64,000 bases of DNA from NCBI GenBank assembly GCA_951230915.1, contig OX579641.1, positions 7,998,001-8,062,000 on the forward strand, in the 5' to 3' direction. Positions 33,190-45,224 of this stretch are shown here, one piece after another. Source of the stretch: Antitrichia curtipendula (taxonomy: Eukaryota > Streptophyta > Bryopsida > Hypnales > Leucodontaceae). The notes beneath the pieces were generated by a model. It saw nothing but the letters and a program-made list of their open reading frames with translations. It ran no database searches and had not been told where the DNA came from. The translations under genes were made by a program, and so were the position numbers. Position 1 is the first letter of the stretch; every line of letters starts with the position of its first letter.

Positions 33190-34610
33190 TGGTCAATGAC
33201 TATTCCAATAATATAGAAGTTTGCATATATAGTATCTTCCACATCTTGGACACATGTGGAAGCATTTCTTTAGTCTACAAATCTTACACATCTTATGCAC
33301 ATTTTTCATAGGCCATAGACCATATGTGGCATATATAGTGGATGCAAACTATGAAAATTCTTAAGTCCATCTACACCATTTCAAAGAATCAAAGCTAACT
33401 CTTTATTGAACTGCAATTGAAAGGCAAAATGCGATTTAGGGTCCATGAGCAACCGATAACTCACACTGAAATGTACTATTCAAGAATTAATAATAGCAAT
33501 ATTTAATATAAAAAATTGAAATAGACAGTGCCACCTTTTGTGATAACAAGTCAATGTGGAATAAGTTCCACACAATTAGTCTACACTATCAACTCCTCTC
33601 GTATTTGTCTAGTACTGTAAGTATATAGGTTTGGTTGGCATATGGACCAAATGACAATTTTAATTTCCTCTTCATCGTTTATTTTCATCTTTAGGTGGAG
33701 CTAGTTTTACATGAGTAGATAAATTTAGGATGTGCATTTAATCTTTCCATACTAAGAAATAAATCTTGTTTGATTTATGCATTTTATAGCATGTCCAATC
33801 CAACTTAATCTTCTTTGTTGTAAAAGGATTTCACATCTCTCTTGTAACATATTTGCATAATATACTTAGTGTACTAATAGCCATAATGTGCCAATCCAAA
33901 AAATCCATGAATAGAAAAAAAATTGTGAAAAAATTGTCCATAGTCACATGATGACCACATCCATGCAAATCTTTTTTTCATTAAATCCTTTAACACGTAC
34001 TATGGCTTGTTGCAAACCTTAACCTTATGCATTTTTTTCTCTTTCCTAACTCTATTTCTTCATCACTTATTGAAGAGCCTTTGCCAAAATACCATTGAAT
34101 TGTCTATATTTGACGATAGCGTCAACTATAGTATATACCTTGATTTTAAATCAAACAAACTTATTCAACATATATTGCCTTATAGGGCACTATTGGCTTT
34201 CATACATGACCATGCTTTCATTAACAATAACATGTTGATGTAACATACACATTTTCTCACATTGCATCTTCACCGTGTTCAGAAATCACTTCAATTATCT
34301 TGCTAAGTGTTAGGTGTGGTTGCATTAGCTTGGTGTTTCCTACATACAAATACCTAAAAATAGATTCAAATTTATTTTTGGTTGTAATCTAAGATATGAT
34401 TGGGCAATGGAACACACTACAAGAAAATGGGGGTATAAATGACTTGTCCACAATGACTACACCAACAACAATGACTTCAAAATAGTCATTTTGCAGTCAT
34501 TTTGCAGTCAATGTTATCGGTGCAGTCATTGTGGACAAGTCATTTATACCCCCATTTTCTTGTAGTGACAACGGTTTATCTTCAATCCAATAACGTCTCA
34601 TGTAGGGAAC
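33190..34610 (-). pseudogene. piggyBac-type transposase (DDE_Tnp_1_7), decayed and interrupted by a MITE
   Basis: Minus-strand fragments appear in the family's order. YWIEDKPL is at about 34600-34570. After the inserted MITE come FHCPIIS and NKFESIFRYLYV (about 34380-34340). VNESMV (about 34226-34204) is the first catalytic block, family DEsM with Asp changed to Asn; it is followed by QYMLNKFV. GHHVTMDNFFT (about 33955-33930) holds the second Asp, then VWKD and LSTHV. GVDSVD (33596-33579) holds the third Asp, followed by GTYSTLTCYHKRWHCLFQFF. A Cys-rich tail (MCIRCVRF, STCVQD) follows. Multiple stops and frameshifts exclude activity. piggyBac transposases excise and insert at TTAA, which fits the TTAA-flanked elements elsewhere in this window. 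Confidence 0.9.
34415..34567. mobile_element. CACTA MITE (153 bp) inserted in the piggyBac pseudogene
   Basis: Ends CACTACAAGAAAATGGGGG and its complement, with near-perfect inverted repeats of over 40 bp. It is flanked by ACA on both sides, the 3-bp target duplication expected of CACTA elements. It shares CACTACAA, TAAATGACT and AGTCATTTTGCAGTCA words with the 12.8-kb element, so it is likely mobilised by the same family. Removing it with one ACA joins the frame of the surrounding transposase fragments. Confidence 0.95.
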
Positions 34611-37600
34611 CAACTGCGATGTAGTTTAAGGCACCGCAACATATGTCCATTTTAGTCATATTTGTAAATTCAGTGTTTACTCTTCTTTCTAGCAAAATTG
34701 GTTCTACATGTTCATTAAGAACATAAACCATGGTCTAGTGATCAATGCTAGAACTTGGTCATCTTTGATGTCTTCAAATAGGGTAGTTTGAAATCTTACT
34801 ATTGTTTCTAGTGGTGGTGTTACAAGAACAATATGCTCTATTTGTTTAGGTTTTGAAAAAAAAGCACTTACTAGGGGAATGTTGGCATCGACATTGCTAA
34901 AAGGTGTTGCTTTGGTGTTGAGGAGAAGAAGACGCTCCACTCCCTAGCGGATGGTTGTTGATTCTTCTAATTTTAGGTCAAGGGTTTACATCTAACAAAG
35001 ACAGAGTCATGGTAGAGGTAGCCGCCTTTACTATCATAATCTTAGGTTCTCTTTTGAATCTTGGCACCGTGTACTTATATCTTTTTAAGTTTAGTTGTCT
35101 ATAATAGAACAAAGATGGGACACTATATTGTAAAGTAATTACATAAAATTACGCATTGGCTTAAGACATGAATACAATCCCTAATAGGATAATGGGAGCT
35201 TTGGAATTTACTTGACATTGCAAAATTAGAGTCACTCTTATCATTTCTAGGGACCTCATCTAAAATCAACTTTCATATTGTGGGACAACCGCCAACATCA
35301 TTACTAATGTCTACTTTCTGTTTTATCTATTGTTTTGGAAGCCTTTTATGACAATCCCTCACACCCAATAGTTCCACACATCCTTGGTAGAAGAGTGCAC
35401 TTGTACAAAGATTCAATGTTGTTGTTGATCTTATAACTTGTGACGAAATCAATCTCTACAATAGGATGGGCATGGGTACTAGGAGGACTATGTAAACTCA
35501 AAAAATGAATTTCATGTTAGGTGACTACAAATAATGAACCACATGGTGCATATGAACATGAAGAGAAGCATGAAGGGAAGAATCGTACATGTCACTTGAA
35601 CCCAATGTATTATGTTTTTGAAGCAATCTCCAATGATATAGCATTCAATGTCACATCACCTTCATGTTTGCACATTTGCTTTCAACACATCATCAATGCA
35701 GTTGTCCCAAATTTTGTCCACCACATGTTCGCATCATTAGTTGTGATCAAAGAGGATTCAATCATAGTTGACACTTACTTTAAGTTAGTAGTGGACACAA
35801 ACTGCAAAGGATTGTAGAAAGTTCCAAAAGTGAGATCCTCTTTCCTTTCCACCTTAGAATATATGTATATACACTCTCTAACCAATTTGTACAACTCCTT
35901 TTATAATTAAACTAGTGGAATCTCCTTTCCATATTATAGTCCAACCTAGGATTTTGGCTATCTAGGAGAAAAATAGCCACCTTAGTTGTTCAGAGCTCAT
36001 GTCAAAGTGATCATAATTGTCATTTTTTAATCTAGGTAGATTTATGATATAACTTTCAATGAGACAACCAACTATATGTATAGTCTACTTGCCATAATTT
36101 AGCATTCTACTTGTATATCAAAAGGCAGTTGTGGAAGAGAAGGAGGCAAATTCATATATTTCCTTGATTTATTTTAGTATGTTGCTAGGATATGTAAGAT
36201 GAAGTGTACAAACTTTCAAAATAGGATTGCAAATCAGTACTACTCTGACAGGCAATGATGATGCTTTAGAAAGATCACTTTGACAAAATTAGAACACCGT
36301 CAAATGTATTTACCGCAAGTAGGCATATCACGCAATGTAACTTTTCAAGCACACAATGTTTGACCGTTGTTCACATGACAAAAAGTTGCAAGTGCCATCT
36401 TGAGCAAGTCCTTAAGCTCGGAATTGCCCAAAATTTGAGTTGGTTCACTGTCCTCAATCAATAAAAAAACTATGCTAGTGAAATGAAGGAATCCAAGCTT
36501 GAATATTTAGAACACGGCTTGCTGAATCCAAGACTGATTGGAAATACAAAGTGGATAGCTATCCTCTATTTTTTTGGCATCTTCATTTATAAAAAAATTT
36601 AAGAACTTAAAAGACATCAACGAGCTTTACTTTTGGTACCCAGCACTGAGCATGATTGCCTCAACATGCACGAGAAAAAAAGATTTGAATGAAAATCATT
36701 AATCTTCCATTCTAGACAAATTGACAATCATCCATCAAACAAAAATTGCCTACAATGTTGTTCTAAAATTAATCTGTTATGTAGAGTATCAACACCTTCA
36801 ACTTGCAATTCCACAAAGTATTTCTTTTCATTTTCTTCAATCAAAATAGCCAAATTATTCCAGAAAGATATTATGTTTCATTTTTTTCAATCAAAATAGC
36901 CAAAACATTGTTGTATTGTCTCTTTCAGGCTAGCAATCAAGTTCTATGTAGGTATAACCTATTTTGATGTAGGTATATCCATCCTTTAAGTTAGGCTATT
37001 GGATGGGTTTTTTTTGTTTGTTTGTTACAAAGAGATCTCCTGGACCGTGTGTCCCCTGGTCACATGCTTGGTAACGTCGGAATACTCTTTGCAAGGAGGG
37101 GTGCACGGGCTTTGGTTCGAGACGTTCGCATCTATGACAGAAAAGATATTGAATTTGAGGTTCTTATGAGTTAAGAAAATTAAAAAGTTAGTTTCACTTT
37201 TCTTCACTGTGGCAACGGCACACGTGTGTAGTGCAGAAATAACTAGCAACATCTCTAGGAATGACTAGGTCAGCATTCCCAAAGTATTTCCAGCTTGTTA
37301 TTTCAGAAATTGGTGAGAGCCGCGCGAACGCGAGCCCCCGCTGGCACAAATTATGACGTGCATACCCTCTGAAGAGAGATGCTAGAGTCACCCGGCCCGA
37401 AGTGCAATGGGGCAGGCTTCCCTACGTCATCCGCCTTGCTGATCACGGATAGGCCCCGCCCAGGTAAGTAAGTTCCTAATCTCACAAATTCCTCTATATA
37501 CTCGCTCCAGCACCTTCACCTCGGCAAAACGTATGGGACATATCCACTCCGGAACCGACACCTGAAGACTGCCAAGTGGGCGTTCCAATACCTGCTCGAG

Positions 37601-37724
37601 GCTTTGCAGTGCTTGTCGTTGCAAAAGTTTGAGTTGAGGGTGGGAATAAGCAAGAGAACAATGCAGCAGAACAGTGGCTGGATGGGGGAGTGGACTCAGT
37701 GAGAATAGAATAGAAGGAAGTGTA
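34611..37724. other. No firm gene; possible piggyBac N-terminal remnants and an unassigned GC-richer stretch
   Basis: 34611-35820 may hold the decayed N-terminal part of the piggyBac transposase (minus) but no motif is diagnostic. 36900-37724 becomes GC-richer, with a TATA-like CTCTATATACTC at about 37492-37503 and short open frames on both strands that I cannot assign; part is probably the region beyond the VPS24 3' end. Confidence 0.35.
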
Positions 37725-37730
37725 TTTATT
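37725..37730 (-). terminator. VPS24: Putative polyadenylation signal for VPS24
   Basis: AATAAA on the minus strand, about 250 bases beyond the VPS24 stop codon. Position fits a plant near-upstream element; no cleavage site can be proved. Confidence 0.45.
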
Positions 37731-37977
37731 TAATGCTTCTTCACCCGTTGCACAAGTACAACCAAAAAAATAAAATAAAATTGGTACATAAAAGTAGGTA
37801 GCAAGCTTTGATTGCTTTGAGTTTTGATTTTGTAAGCAGAAACTAGATTCTACTGGTTTGTAAGTTCTGAAAATGAGGCCAAAGACAGACGTTGGAGTCG
37901 TGGCTATCCAAAATATCCAAAATATGCAAAATACAAGAAAGCATCCCTGCTTGTGGCGTTGTGCTGTGTGCATGAAT

Positions 37978-40688
37978 TCACGAGCGCACACTTGCCAAGC
38001 GAGCTCGTAAGGCGTCCAGCTCTTCGTCGTCATCCTCGCCCTCGGCAGCTGCTTCTTGTGGCTGCAGCAACGCAAAGTCAATCAATCAATCAATAATTGC
38101 TGGCAGTCATGTCAACAATCCTAGAGCAAAATTTTACCCCTTCAAGGGTAAAAATTCATGGTTTGAAATGACCACTTCAATTGATCATATTGTGAAAATA
38201 ATAGAATGCATGTGGGGCCAAATTTTATATCCCCTGAATCAGTGAAGAACATTCCATGTGTTGATCAATAAATAACTAAACTTGGACAAAAGGAAGAGCT
38301 TATAAGACAGACTCAAAACCTCTTTAAAATTATGAAGCCCGATTTAAGCTTCTTGGTTCAATAGGGGTGAAATCCTCACAAGCATATCGTTCTGTATATA
38401 CACAATTGTGGCCCAACGATTTTGCAATGTCACGCTACTATGGAACCTCACTGGTTGGTTACCTTTCTTTCATGTCAGTATTTTGTCCCTCAACTTATCA
38501 AAATCATATAAAAATTGTGCAAATCATCGTCCATTATTCCAATTCTGAGCATTATGATTCTCAAAAAGCACCAACGGAAAGAATGTTATGAGCAGAATCC
38601 CAAAATCGCAATAGAAACCAAGTTGTAGTAAAAGGTGTATTAATACCTTTTTGGTAGCCTGAGCCTGAGCCTGAGCCTGTTTGACCTTCTGCTTACTTTC
38701 CCCTGCAGCTGGAAGCTGGACACTGGTCTCCAAAGAAAGCTCGGATAATACCTTGTCCACCTCCTCCTCAACCTCTTCCTCCATGTCATCGTTATCAAGA
38801 GCCGAGTCCAACCCGTCGTTCAGCATTTCTTCCATGACTCCAGCCTACAGCACACACAGTTCTCTCACTTACGCAGACTGAACATCCCAGACTCTGCATA
38901 TTTCATTCAACTATTAACATACTATGACAACACGGTACACGACGCTATTATCCATAGTGTATTACAACGTCCTACTTTGCATGATTGCATAAGATATCAT
39001 CATACATAGAGAATCAATTTGATCTCGAGAGAATTTGGCTCTTGTAATACCCCAAGTGGTCTCTTCATTGAGTGATCTCCAGCACATTCCGACATATTTA
39101 GTTAAAATGCTTTCAGTGACGCACACATCCAATAATATCCTCAAACTAAGTGGACAGTAAACAAAGAGGGACATCACAAACCTTCATCATCTCTTTAGAC
39201 AACTCTTGCATGGTAGCCGCTATTTGGGGCGCCTTCATGAGTTTGTTGACGAGCGTCATAACCTCGGTGCTCTTCTGCAAGTGTCCTACTGCCCGTGCTG
39301 TAGCTGCAACCCAGGAACAAACTTGCGTTAGCCTAGGTCAATTTCGGTGCACATAATCCTAGTTCTGGAGTTCCAACAGTTTCTGACTCAAGCAACATGA
39401 TGATTTGCCTTAGAACATAATTATAGCAGGCATTCTTCTTCTCATAAAGCTTAAGACACCAATACTCGCCAATGACTCCAAATCTCCACCTTAAAATCTA
39501 TTACAATGGGTATATAATGATGACAGGATGAAACCCACCTATTCAACAGTCAAGTCTAAGTAATCCACCAATAAAACTTTGAACCTTCATCAGTATTGCA
39601 TACGATATCCAAAGAACACATCTTTTGGTGCGTTGGCATCCTCTTCCATTGACTAACACGAACATATAAAAATTTGAACAGTAGGTACTATGCTCAGCGC
39701 TAAAAGTGGAGTCCAACTTCAACCTTGTATAGCGACCTAGACATTAAAGCTTGCAAAGATGATATCATCGCCTTACCCACACTCTCTCCGAGGTGCATCG
39801 ACACGGAATTCAGTTGAGCTCGATTCTCATACAGGCGCCCAACCACCTTCCGGGAGCTCACAAGTTCCCTGGCCAAAGACTAAAGGAAGTACCCCAAGCC
39901 ACATGACAGAAGCAAGCAAATAAGAAAATATACAAGTCAGCAAATAGATACTGAGAAAGTCCAAATCATGAAGGACCTCATCTAGGATCAACAACTACAA
40001 CAGGTGAAACTCGTTTTCTCATGCATGTTCGTCTCACCTGCTGAAAACTTTCCTAAAGTGTGAGACGAAGTGCACAAATTGGTCAGAACAAGCCAATTGC
40101 AAGGAAGTTTAAACACCTTGGCCGATTGCATGTCATTGCGCTTGGCCGCATCCTTGATAGCCTTCTGCACAGTCTTCTCTTCACGTTGAATTTCTGGTGG
40201 ATACAAACAATAATCAACTCAGTAAGAACCTTAGCCCTGATGCAATAACTGTAGTTGAAGACCTATTGTGAGCCTTTGTATGTAGGGTTTCGTCTTGACA
40301 CGAATCTTATGACAAAGTCTTGATGAGCCGGGGTTGGTTTACGCGTTCATTTTATGATGTCTGTCCCACTGAAATTCCCGGAAACTCGCATGCAGATCGT
40401 CGCAAATCGCACACGAGTGCGTCATTTTGCAAAGAGATCATCATACAAAAGCAACCAGAATTCACTCCCCGAGAAACCAGGGTTCACACCAATTTTGCGC
40501 AAACCCTATAGCACCACTAGAGCATCACCTTGACTGAGAAGGACGAAGGAAAGAAAAAAGTATCAACTCTACTTACCACGAATCTGGCGCTCGATGTTGC
40601 GTGACTCTTGTCGCAGCTTGCGCTGCCAATCACGCAGCTGCTCCTGCGGCGACACTTTGGGTTTGAAAACGCCCAGCACCTTCTCCAT
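37978..40688 (-). CDS. VPS24: ESCRT-III subunit VPS24 (CHMP3 orthologue), six exons
   Basis: Exons 40688-40577, 40193-40117, 39879-39777, 39303-39182, 38844-38647 and 38061-37978 join in phase with GT-AG borders to 231 codons, close to the 229 residues known for Arabidopsis VPS24. The N-terminus MEKVLGVFKPK and LRDWQRKLRQESRNIERQIR form the basic alpha1 helix that binds membrane. Exon 2 has EEKTVQKAIKDAAKRNDMQS, exon 3 RLYENRAQLNSVSMHLGES, and exon 5 the acidic SALDNDDMEEEVEEEVDKVL. The C-terminus DALRARLASVRS fits the MIM1 motif that recruits the VPS4 ATPase. VPS24 co-polymerises with VPS2 on endosomes to sort membrane proteins into multivesicular bodies. An AQAQAQAT stretch at the end of exon 5 is unusual. 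All splice sites and motifs are intact, so it should be functional. Confidence 0.96.
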
Positions 40689-41103
40689 CTTTCCAACAAC
40701 AATTGGGGAAAACCTCAAATCGCAACTTTCGAAGGCTCCCAATTTGTCACCCTAAAACCCCATGCCAATCACCTCGATCGATTTGTCGGAAAATGTAACC
40801 CTAAGTCTCGCGATCCGAGCAACTCATTCTCGGTACCCAAACAAGGAAACACTTGGCAAGTCTTGTATGACTCTTTTTCGTTTCCCTTGTCTTAAGCTGC
40901 AAGTGTGATGATCATTCCCCTGTTTCGAAAGCAAAACCTAATAACAGTCAAAGTATCAAACCCCATGGTATTTTTTTCCCCACGGCGAAGCAACAGGAAT
41001 AGGTGCAGTTCCCACGGTGATAGGAACTGCAAGGGAACGGGCCAAGAGGCACGCACCCCAAGGTGAGTCCAGTTGAGTCTTCCTCGATCTTGCTGAATCT
41101 CGT
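40689..41103. promoter_or_regulatory. Head-to-head upstream region of VPS24 and a possible plus-strand unit
   Basis: It contains the VPS24 5' leader (ACCCTAAAACCC and TTACATTTTCCG words on plus are typical plant 5' UTR words in reverse) and, on the plus side, a TTTAGGGTTTTG leader-like word near 41150. A shared bidirectional promoter is inferred; no core element is certain. Confidence 0.35.
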
Positions 41104-42553
41104 TTGTGGTGACATGCGTTTGCGTGATTTCGCAGCAATCTGGCATTGCTTTAGGGTTTTGTTTACAGAGCCGGTTGAAGCACTTGAGAATATTGAAATT
41201 AGGGCTTCCGGTTGGATGCTGTGCAATTCTGATGCCTAGAAGAAGTGGATTGCAGAGGAGATGTGGGATGCGCCGATTTCAGCAGGTGAGTTGTGCCGTT
41301 CACTGTTTAGCTATGTGGAGTCTCGTGGATTAGCCTAATAGACCAAGAAGCTCAATAGGGCCTCATGTCTCTTTTTCACAGTTTTGAGTAGGTCATGTGG
41401 GACTATTATTTGTCCAATTTTATTTATTTTGTGAATCACACATGCAATGCTCTCCACTGATGCTGGTGATCAAAGAATTTGACCCCATCTGATATTGATT
41501 TTTCACAATATGATGAACCGAATTGATCATTTTAAAACCATGAATTCTTGGTATTTTAGGGCTTGTTATATGATGTATCTGCTCCGATTCTATCAGTCAG
41601 GTGCCTCAAACTTCTGACTCGGGGATTTGATTCTTCTCTTGCAGAAATGGAGACGATAGCCAAGTTTTTGTTCAAATACGTGCTCACATCCTCTCCAATT
41701 GTTTTTAGTTCTGTGAAGAGTATATGGAAGCGGAGGCTTAATTCTATGCAGGCAGTCTGCTTTAAACAAGAGAATTTCCATTCAATCAATCTGACTTCGG
41801 TTTTTATACCTAAAGTCTAAACTTTTCTTGCATATCAAAAAACATGATTGCATGAGGTTTGCCTTCCTCAGAGGTGAACTCATGTTGGCACACATATTCT
41901 GAGCTTGGGGTCTGTTTCAAAATGTGTATCTCGTGTATCACATTCCCGAACAATAGAACTTAGCAAGTAATTTGGAAATGTAACAGGAAGGCTAATCAAT
42001 AATTTCATCCTTGCATGGTATGTCCACATTAGAGGCTGTCAGAACTTGCCCGCAGGAGAAGGCAATTTTTTAAACTACATTCTAAGACTCTACGAGGGGC
42101 TTAGTACTTTCAGAAAGGAGACTCGCATGGTACTCAGTTTGGTAGCAAACCTGCTATCATAGTCATTTTTGCAGTTCTGTTGTTTGTTTCCAAATTGGTC
42201 TCATGTGATTTGAAGCCCCAGAATCTTGTCTCAAAGTACTAGCCTCCTTGTATAGATTTCAAATTGTGTATCCAAAACCTTCTCCATTCTCGGAGCACAA
42301 GTCTTGAACTCTGACACTGCCCATCTGATAGAGTTGAATTCATCATCTAGAGTATTTTTGGACCTCCTCTCTCTGAAAAATGATAAACGTGAACACCAGG
42401 GTTGTCAACTGACAGTGTGTACTTACTCTTGCTTTCGCAGTGAAAAGCATTCTTTTCCTGGAGTTCTGTATATGTTTCATAAAGGCTCTACATGGTGCCC
42501 AAGGGGATTGAGCGAAGTCTAAAACAAAATCAGGAGGGTGTGATGAAACGTAT

Positions 42554-42883
42554 ATGAACGCACAGGCTCTAAACAGGTTGCTCGAATCTCAAGATGTGTG
42601 GATAGTGTTTTTGTTGTCAATCTTCGTCCTCATTTTCATGCTGGAGGAGCTTCTGTACGAGCACACGCATTCCCTGTGCCTCTTTTGCATTGTGGACGGC
42701 CTGCTGTACCAGAAGATTTATGATCCTCTGTTTGTCGTGGTGGAGGAGTATTTTTACATCCCGCTGTGTTTGATTGGGGAGGAGCTCTACGATGTCATGT
42801 GTGAATTCGTCATTTACGCTCTTCCTTTGTTGCGGGTGAATGATCGTTGGCTCTACCAACATCGCATCCTTTGTAAGAATTGA
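42554..42883 (+). CDS. Hypothetical small hydrophobic protein; region is open on both strands
   Basis: Plus ATG at 42554 opens 109 codons: a polar start (MNAQALNRLLESQD), a probable membrane segment (VWIVFLLSIFVLIFML) and a C-terminal part rich in F, Y, L, V, E and C. The minus strand is open in the codon-aligned frame from 42886 to 42617 and reads as a more ordinary soluble protein (IINLLVQQAVHNAKEAQG). Only one can be expected to be real, and either may be chance. No family is recognised on either strand. Confidence 0.25.
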   Translation: MNAQALNRLLESQDVWIVFLLSIFVLIFMLEELLYEHTHSLCLFCIVDGLLYQKIYDPLFVVVEEYFYIPLCLIGEELYDVMCEFVIYALPLLRVNDRWLYQHRILCKN

Positions 42884-44341
42884 CAACCTCCCCTCTTCTT
42901 TCGTTGTTTAGAGATGTTAGAGCGGCTTTTGATTCCGCAGGTCGAAGCAACCAGTTTTAAACTAGTTCAAGTAACAAGAACGAGCATGAAGAGGTGGCGT
43001 TTCCATGGCAAATTATATTTGAGCTAAGAATTCATTACTTGCGAGACTCATTACAGGATCACTCCTTGAGGTGCTTGGACTGTTGTTACCTCAAATGAGT
43101 CTCACATGTAATGAATTGTTTTAAGCGTGTTATATCAACCAAGTTGCCTGTGCTTTTGGTTCAATTTTGAGCTTGTTGCTTTGTCTTTTTCAGACCTTAC
43201 TCTGATTAATATCTCAGTTATGTCAATTGCTTTTTTTCCCTACATTGCTTTACTAATGAATAATGTGTGCCTAATGTAATCTTTTGATGTGCTGTTGGAT
43301 CAGGATCATGTTGTGCACATCTTGCGTGCTGCGGCATGGGTTGATTTGAGTTTGATTAGGGATCTGGAAGTGTCATCTACTTAGTTGTGATCTCCACTTC
43401 ATTGTGAAAACTGCTGATATGACTTATGTGTTTGAGCGACATCTCAGTAATATCCATTTAAATATGCTCTTTAGGTATTACTTCAGACTTGCTCTCCAGT
43501 AATAATGCCTCTAGTATGGTTGTCTCCTTTCAATGGTCCATCTCCTTTCACATCCTGGTAACTCATAGAATGCAATAATCGATTTGCAACTTACAACATG
43601 AACTATTGCTTTCTAACGTGCATTAAATGCGAGTGCATGTTCATTATTGTCTGGCTTAGACTTGTGGTGCCATCAGTGTGTTGCAGTGCAAAAATTGGGG
43701 CAAGAAACATGCAGAGGACGGAAGCGCTTGCAAGAATGGCATGCTATCGAGGATGCTCTGCAACGAGGTAAGGTAAGTAACACCTAATTGCGACCCTTGT
43801 CAAAAAGCGTTAATACACAATCTGAACATGAGAGTTAAGGGTTAATTTTGGATACAACGACTATCACAAAAAAATACATGTTAACTTGTACTTGAATCCT
43901 CTTTTAACGGCCAATAAGACCCAGAAAAGTAGAGGTTACCTAGTAATAGTAATCATCTCAGAAGCTTATTTGGATACTTTTATGTGTACATAACTTATTG
44001 GCTCGTCTGCAAACTATTGGTTTCAGATTTTTTCGAGCCCTAGGGAATAAATTACAAACTTTTGAAGTTAGAGATGATACGGGAATCTATTGTTGACTCA
44101 AGTCTACTTGAAGTTGCGAACCACTATTGATTACTTTCAAAAGCTTGTGTTGGTTTAGAGACTTAGAAGTTTCTTGTTGGTGTTAAATCTAGATGTCGTA
44201 TTTCAGCTACTGTCACTTTGGGGGTGAAGTTACCTCAACTGAATCCTTTTTGTGCTGCTTGTAATCACAGGCACCATTTTCCGAATGGAGACATCCCGAT
44301 TGAGTCTCCAACTCTGTCTATGCAGTAAGGCTGCTCCTCAA

Positions 44342-44362
44342 CCCTAAACCCTAAACCCTAAA
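44342..44362 (+). repeat. Interstitial plant telomere-type repeat (CCCTAAA)3
   Basis: Three perfect CCCTAAA units. Such telo-boxes occur in plant 5' leaders and promoters, or as interstitial remnants. Here it lies inside the possible plus-strand transcription unit. Confidence 0.9.
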
Positions 44363-45032
44363 ACTCACATAACTCTTCAGAACTTGCAAAAGCTGGCTAC
44401 CATTGAAACTCGCCTTACTCAAAGAGACTCAGTTGAATGTGAACTTTGCTAATAACATAGATGAAGATTTCACTGCGTAAAGGACTGCGATGTTGCACCA
44501 GAGCCTGTGCTATATCTTGTGCAAATTCACAACAGCTCAGTTGAGATTTACTCAAGGATTAATTGCAGCATTCTTTTCTCTTGCAGGTGACCATGCCAAC
44601 CAGCACATTTGAGCCAGTTCATTTCTCGAATTGGCAATTCGAAATCAATTGAAACATCTTGTGAATTGTTGCGGTATGTTTCATAACGTTTTCTATTGCA
44701 CGTGAAAGTATCAGAGTCATTAAAGAACATCAATGAAAAATCAATCAATAATAGAGGACTTAGAAACTGGCTGATTTGCTCATTTAATCTCCACCTATCA
44801 ATATTATATTGAATAATCAACATCTATCAATACAATATTGAGCATAGATTTTTCTTTTTGAGATTTTTGTATAGACGGTTGCAAGATTTCAAAGTTACAA
44901 AACAAAGCACAGAAACAAATTGGTTTCGTTTCTGTTCCTGACTTCTTCTTTGTTTAAATATGGATTTCATTACTTACTTCTAAAACATTGTTATTTACAT
45001 AATCATGGAAGTGTATACATAGAGTCCAACAA

Positions 45033-45080
45033 TAGAAAGTGGAATTGCACTTGGTGGTGTTAATGCAATTCCACTTTCTA
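45033..45080. repeat. Perfect 17-bp hairpin
   Basis: TAGAAAGTGGAATTGCA and its exact complement are separated by 14 bases. Too short for a typical plant miRNA precursor; possibly a small MITE remnant. Confidence 0.85.
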
Positions 45081-45224
45081 CTGTAGTAGTAGTGTATTGT
45101 TAGCATAGCATAAATGTGTTATTGTGATCTTTGGATATCTTCTAGAGTTTGAAATGTAGCTATTCTTGTACGAACTGATGTTGTGCAAGATTTAATTCTA
45201 ACATCCATACAATTTGTACAAAGA

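Larger units (their letters stand above)
41104..44660 (+). other. Possible plus-strand transcription unit, product unknown
   Basis: Splice-like signals recur on the plus strand: a donor CAG|GTGAGT at 41288, acceptors TCTCTTGCAG near 41644, TTTCGCAG near 42440, TTGCAG near 43687 and CTTGCAG near 44587, and a donor GAG|GTAAGG near 43774. The short exon 43688-43774 is open in two frames, one reading RKRLQEWHAIEDALQR. GC content and position opposite VPS24 suit a gene, but no combination gives a product I recognise. It could be a small-protein or non-coding transcript. Confidence 0.25.

Noticed and set aside
34415..34567. MicroRNA precursor
   Set aside because: The hairpin is explained fully by transposon terminal repeats with a 3-bp target duplication.
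45033..45080. Transcription terminator or miRNA hairpin
   Set aside because: No U-tract, too short for a plant miRNA precursor, and not at a gene end.
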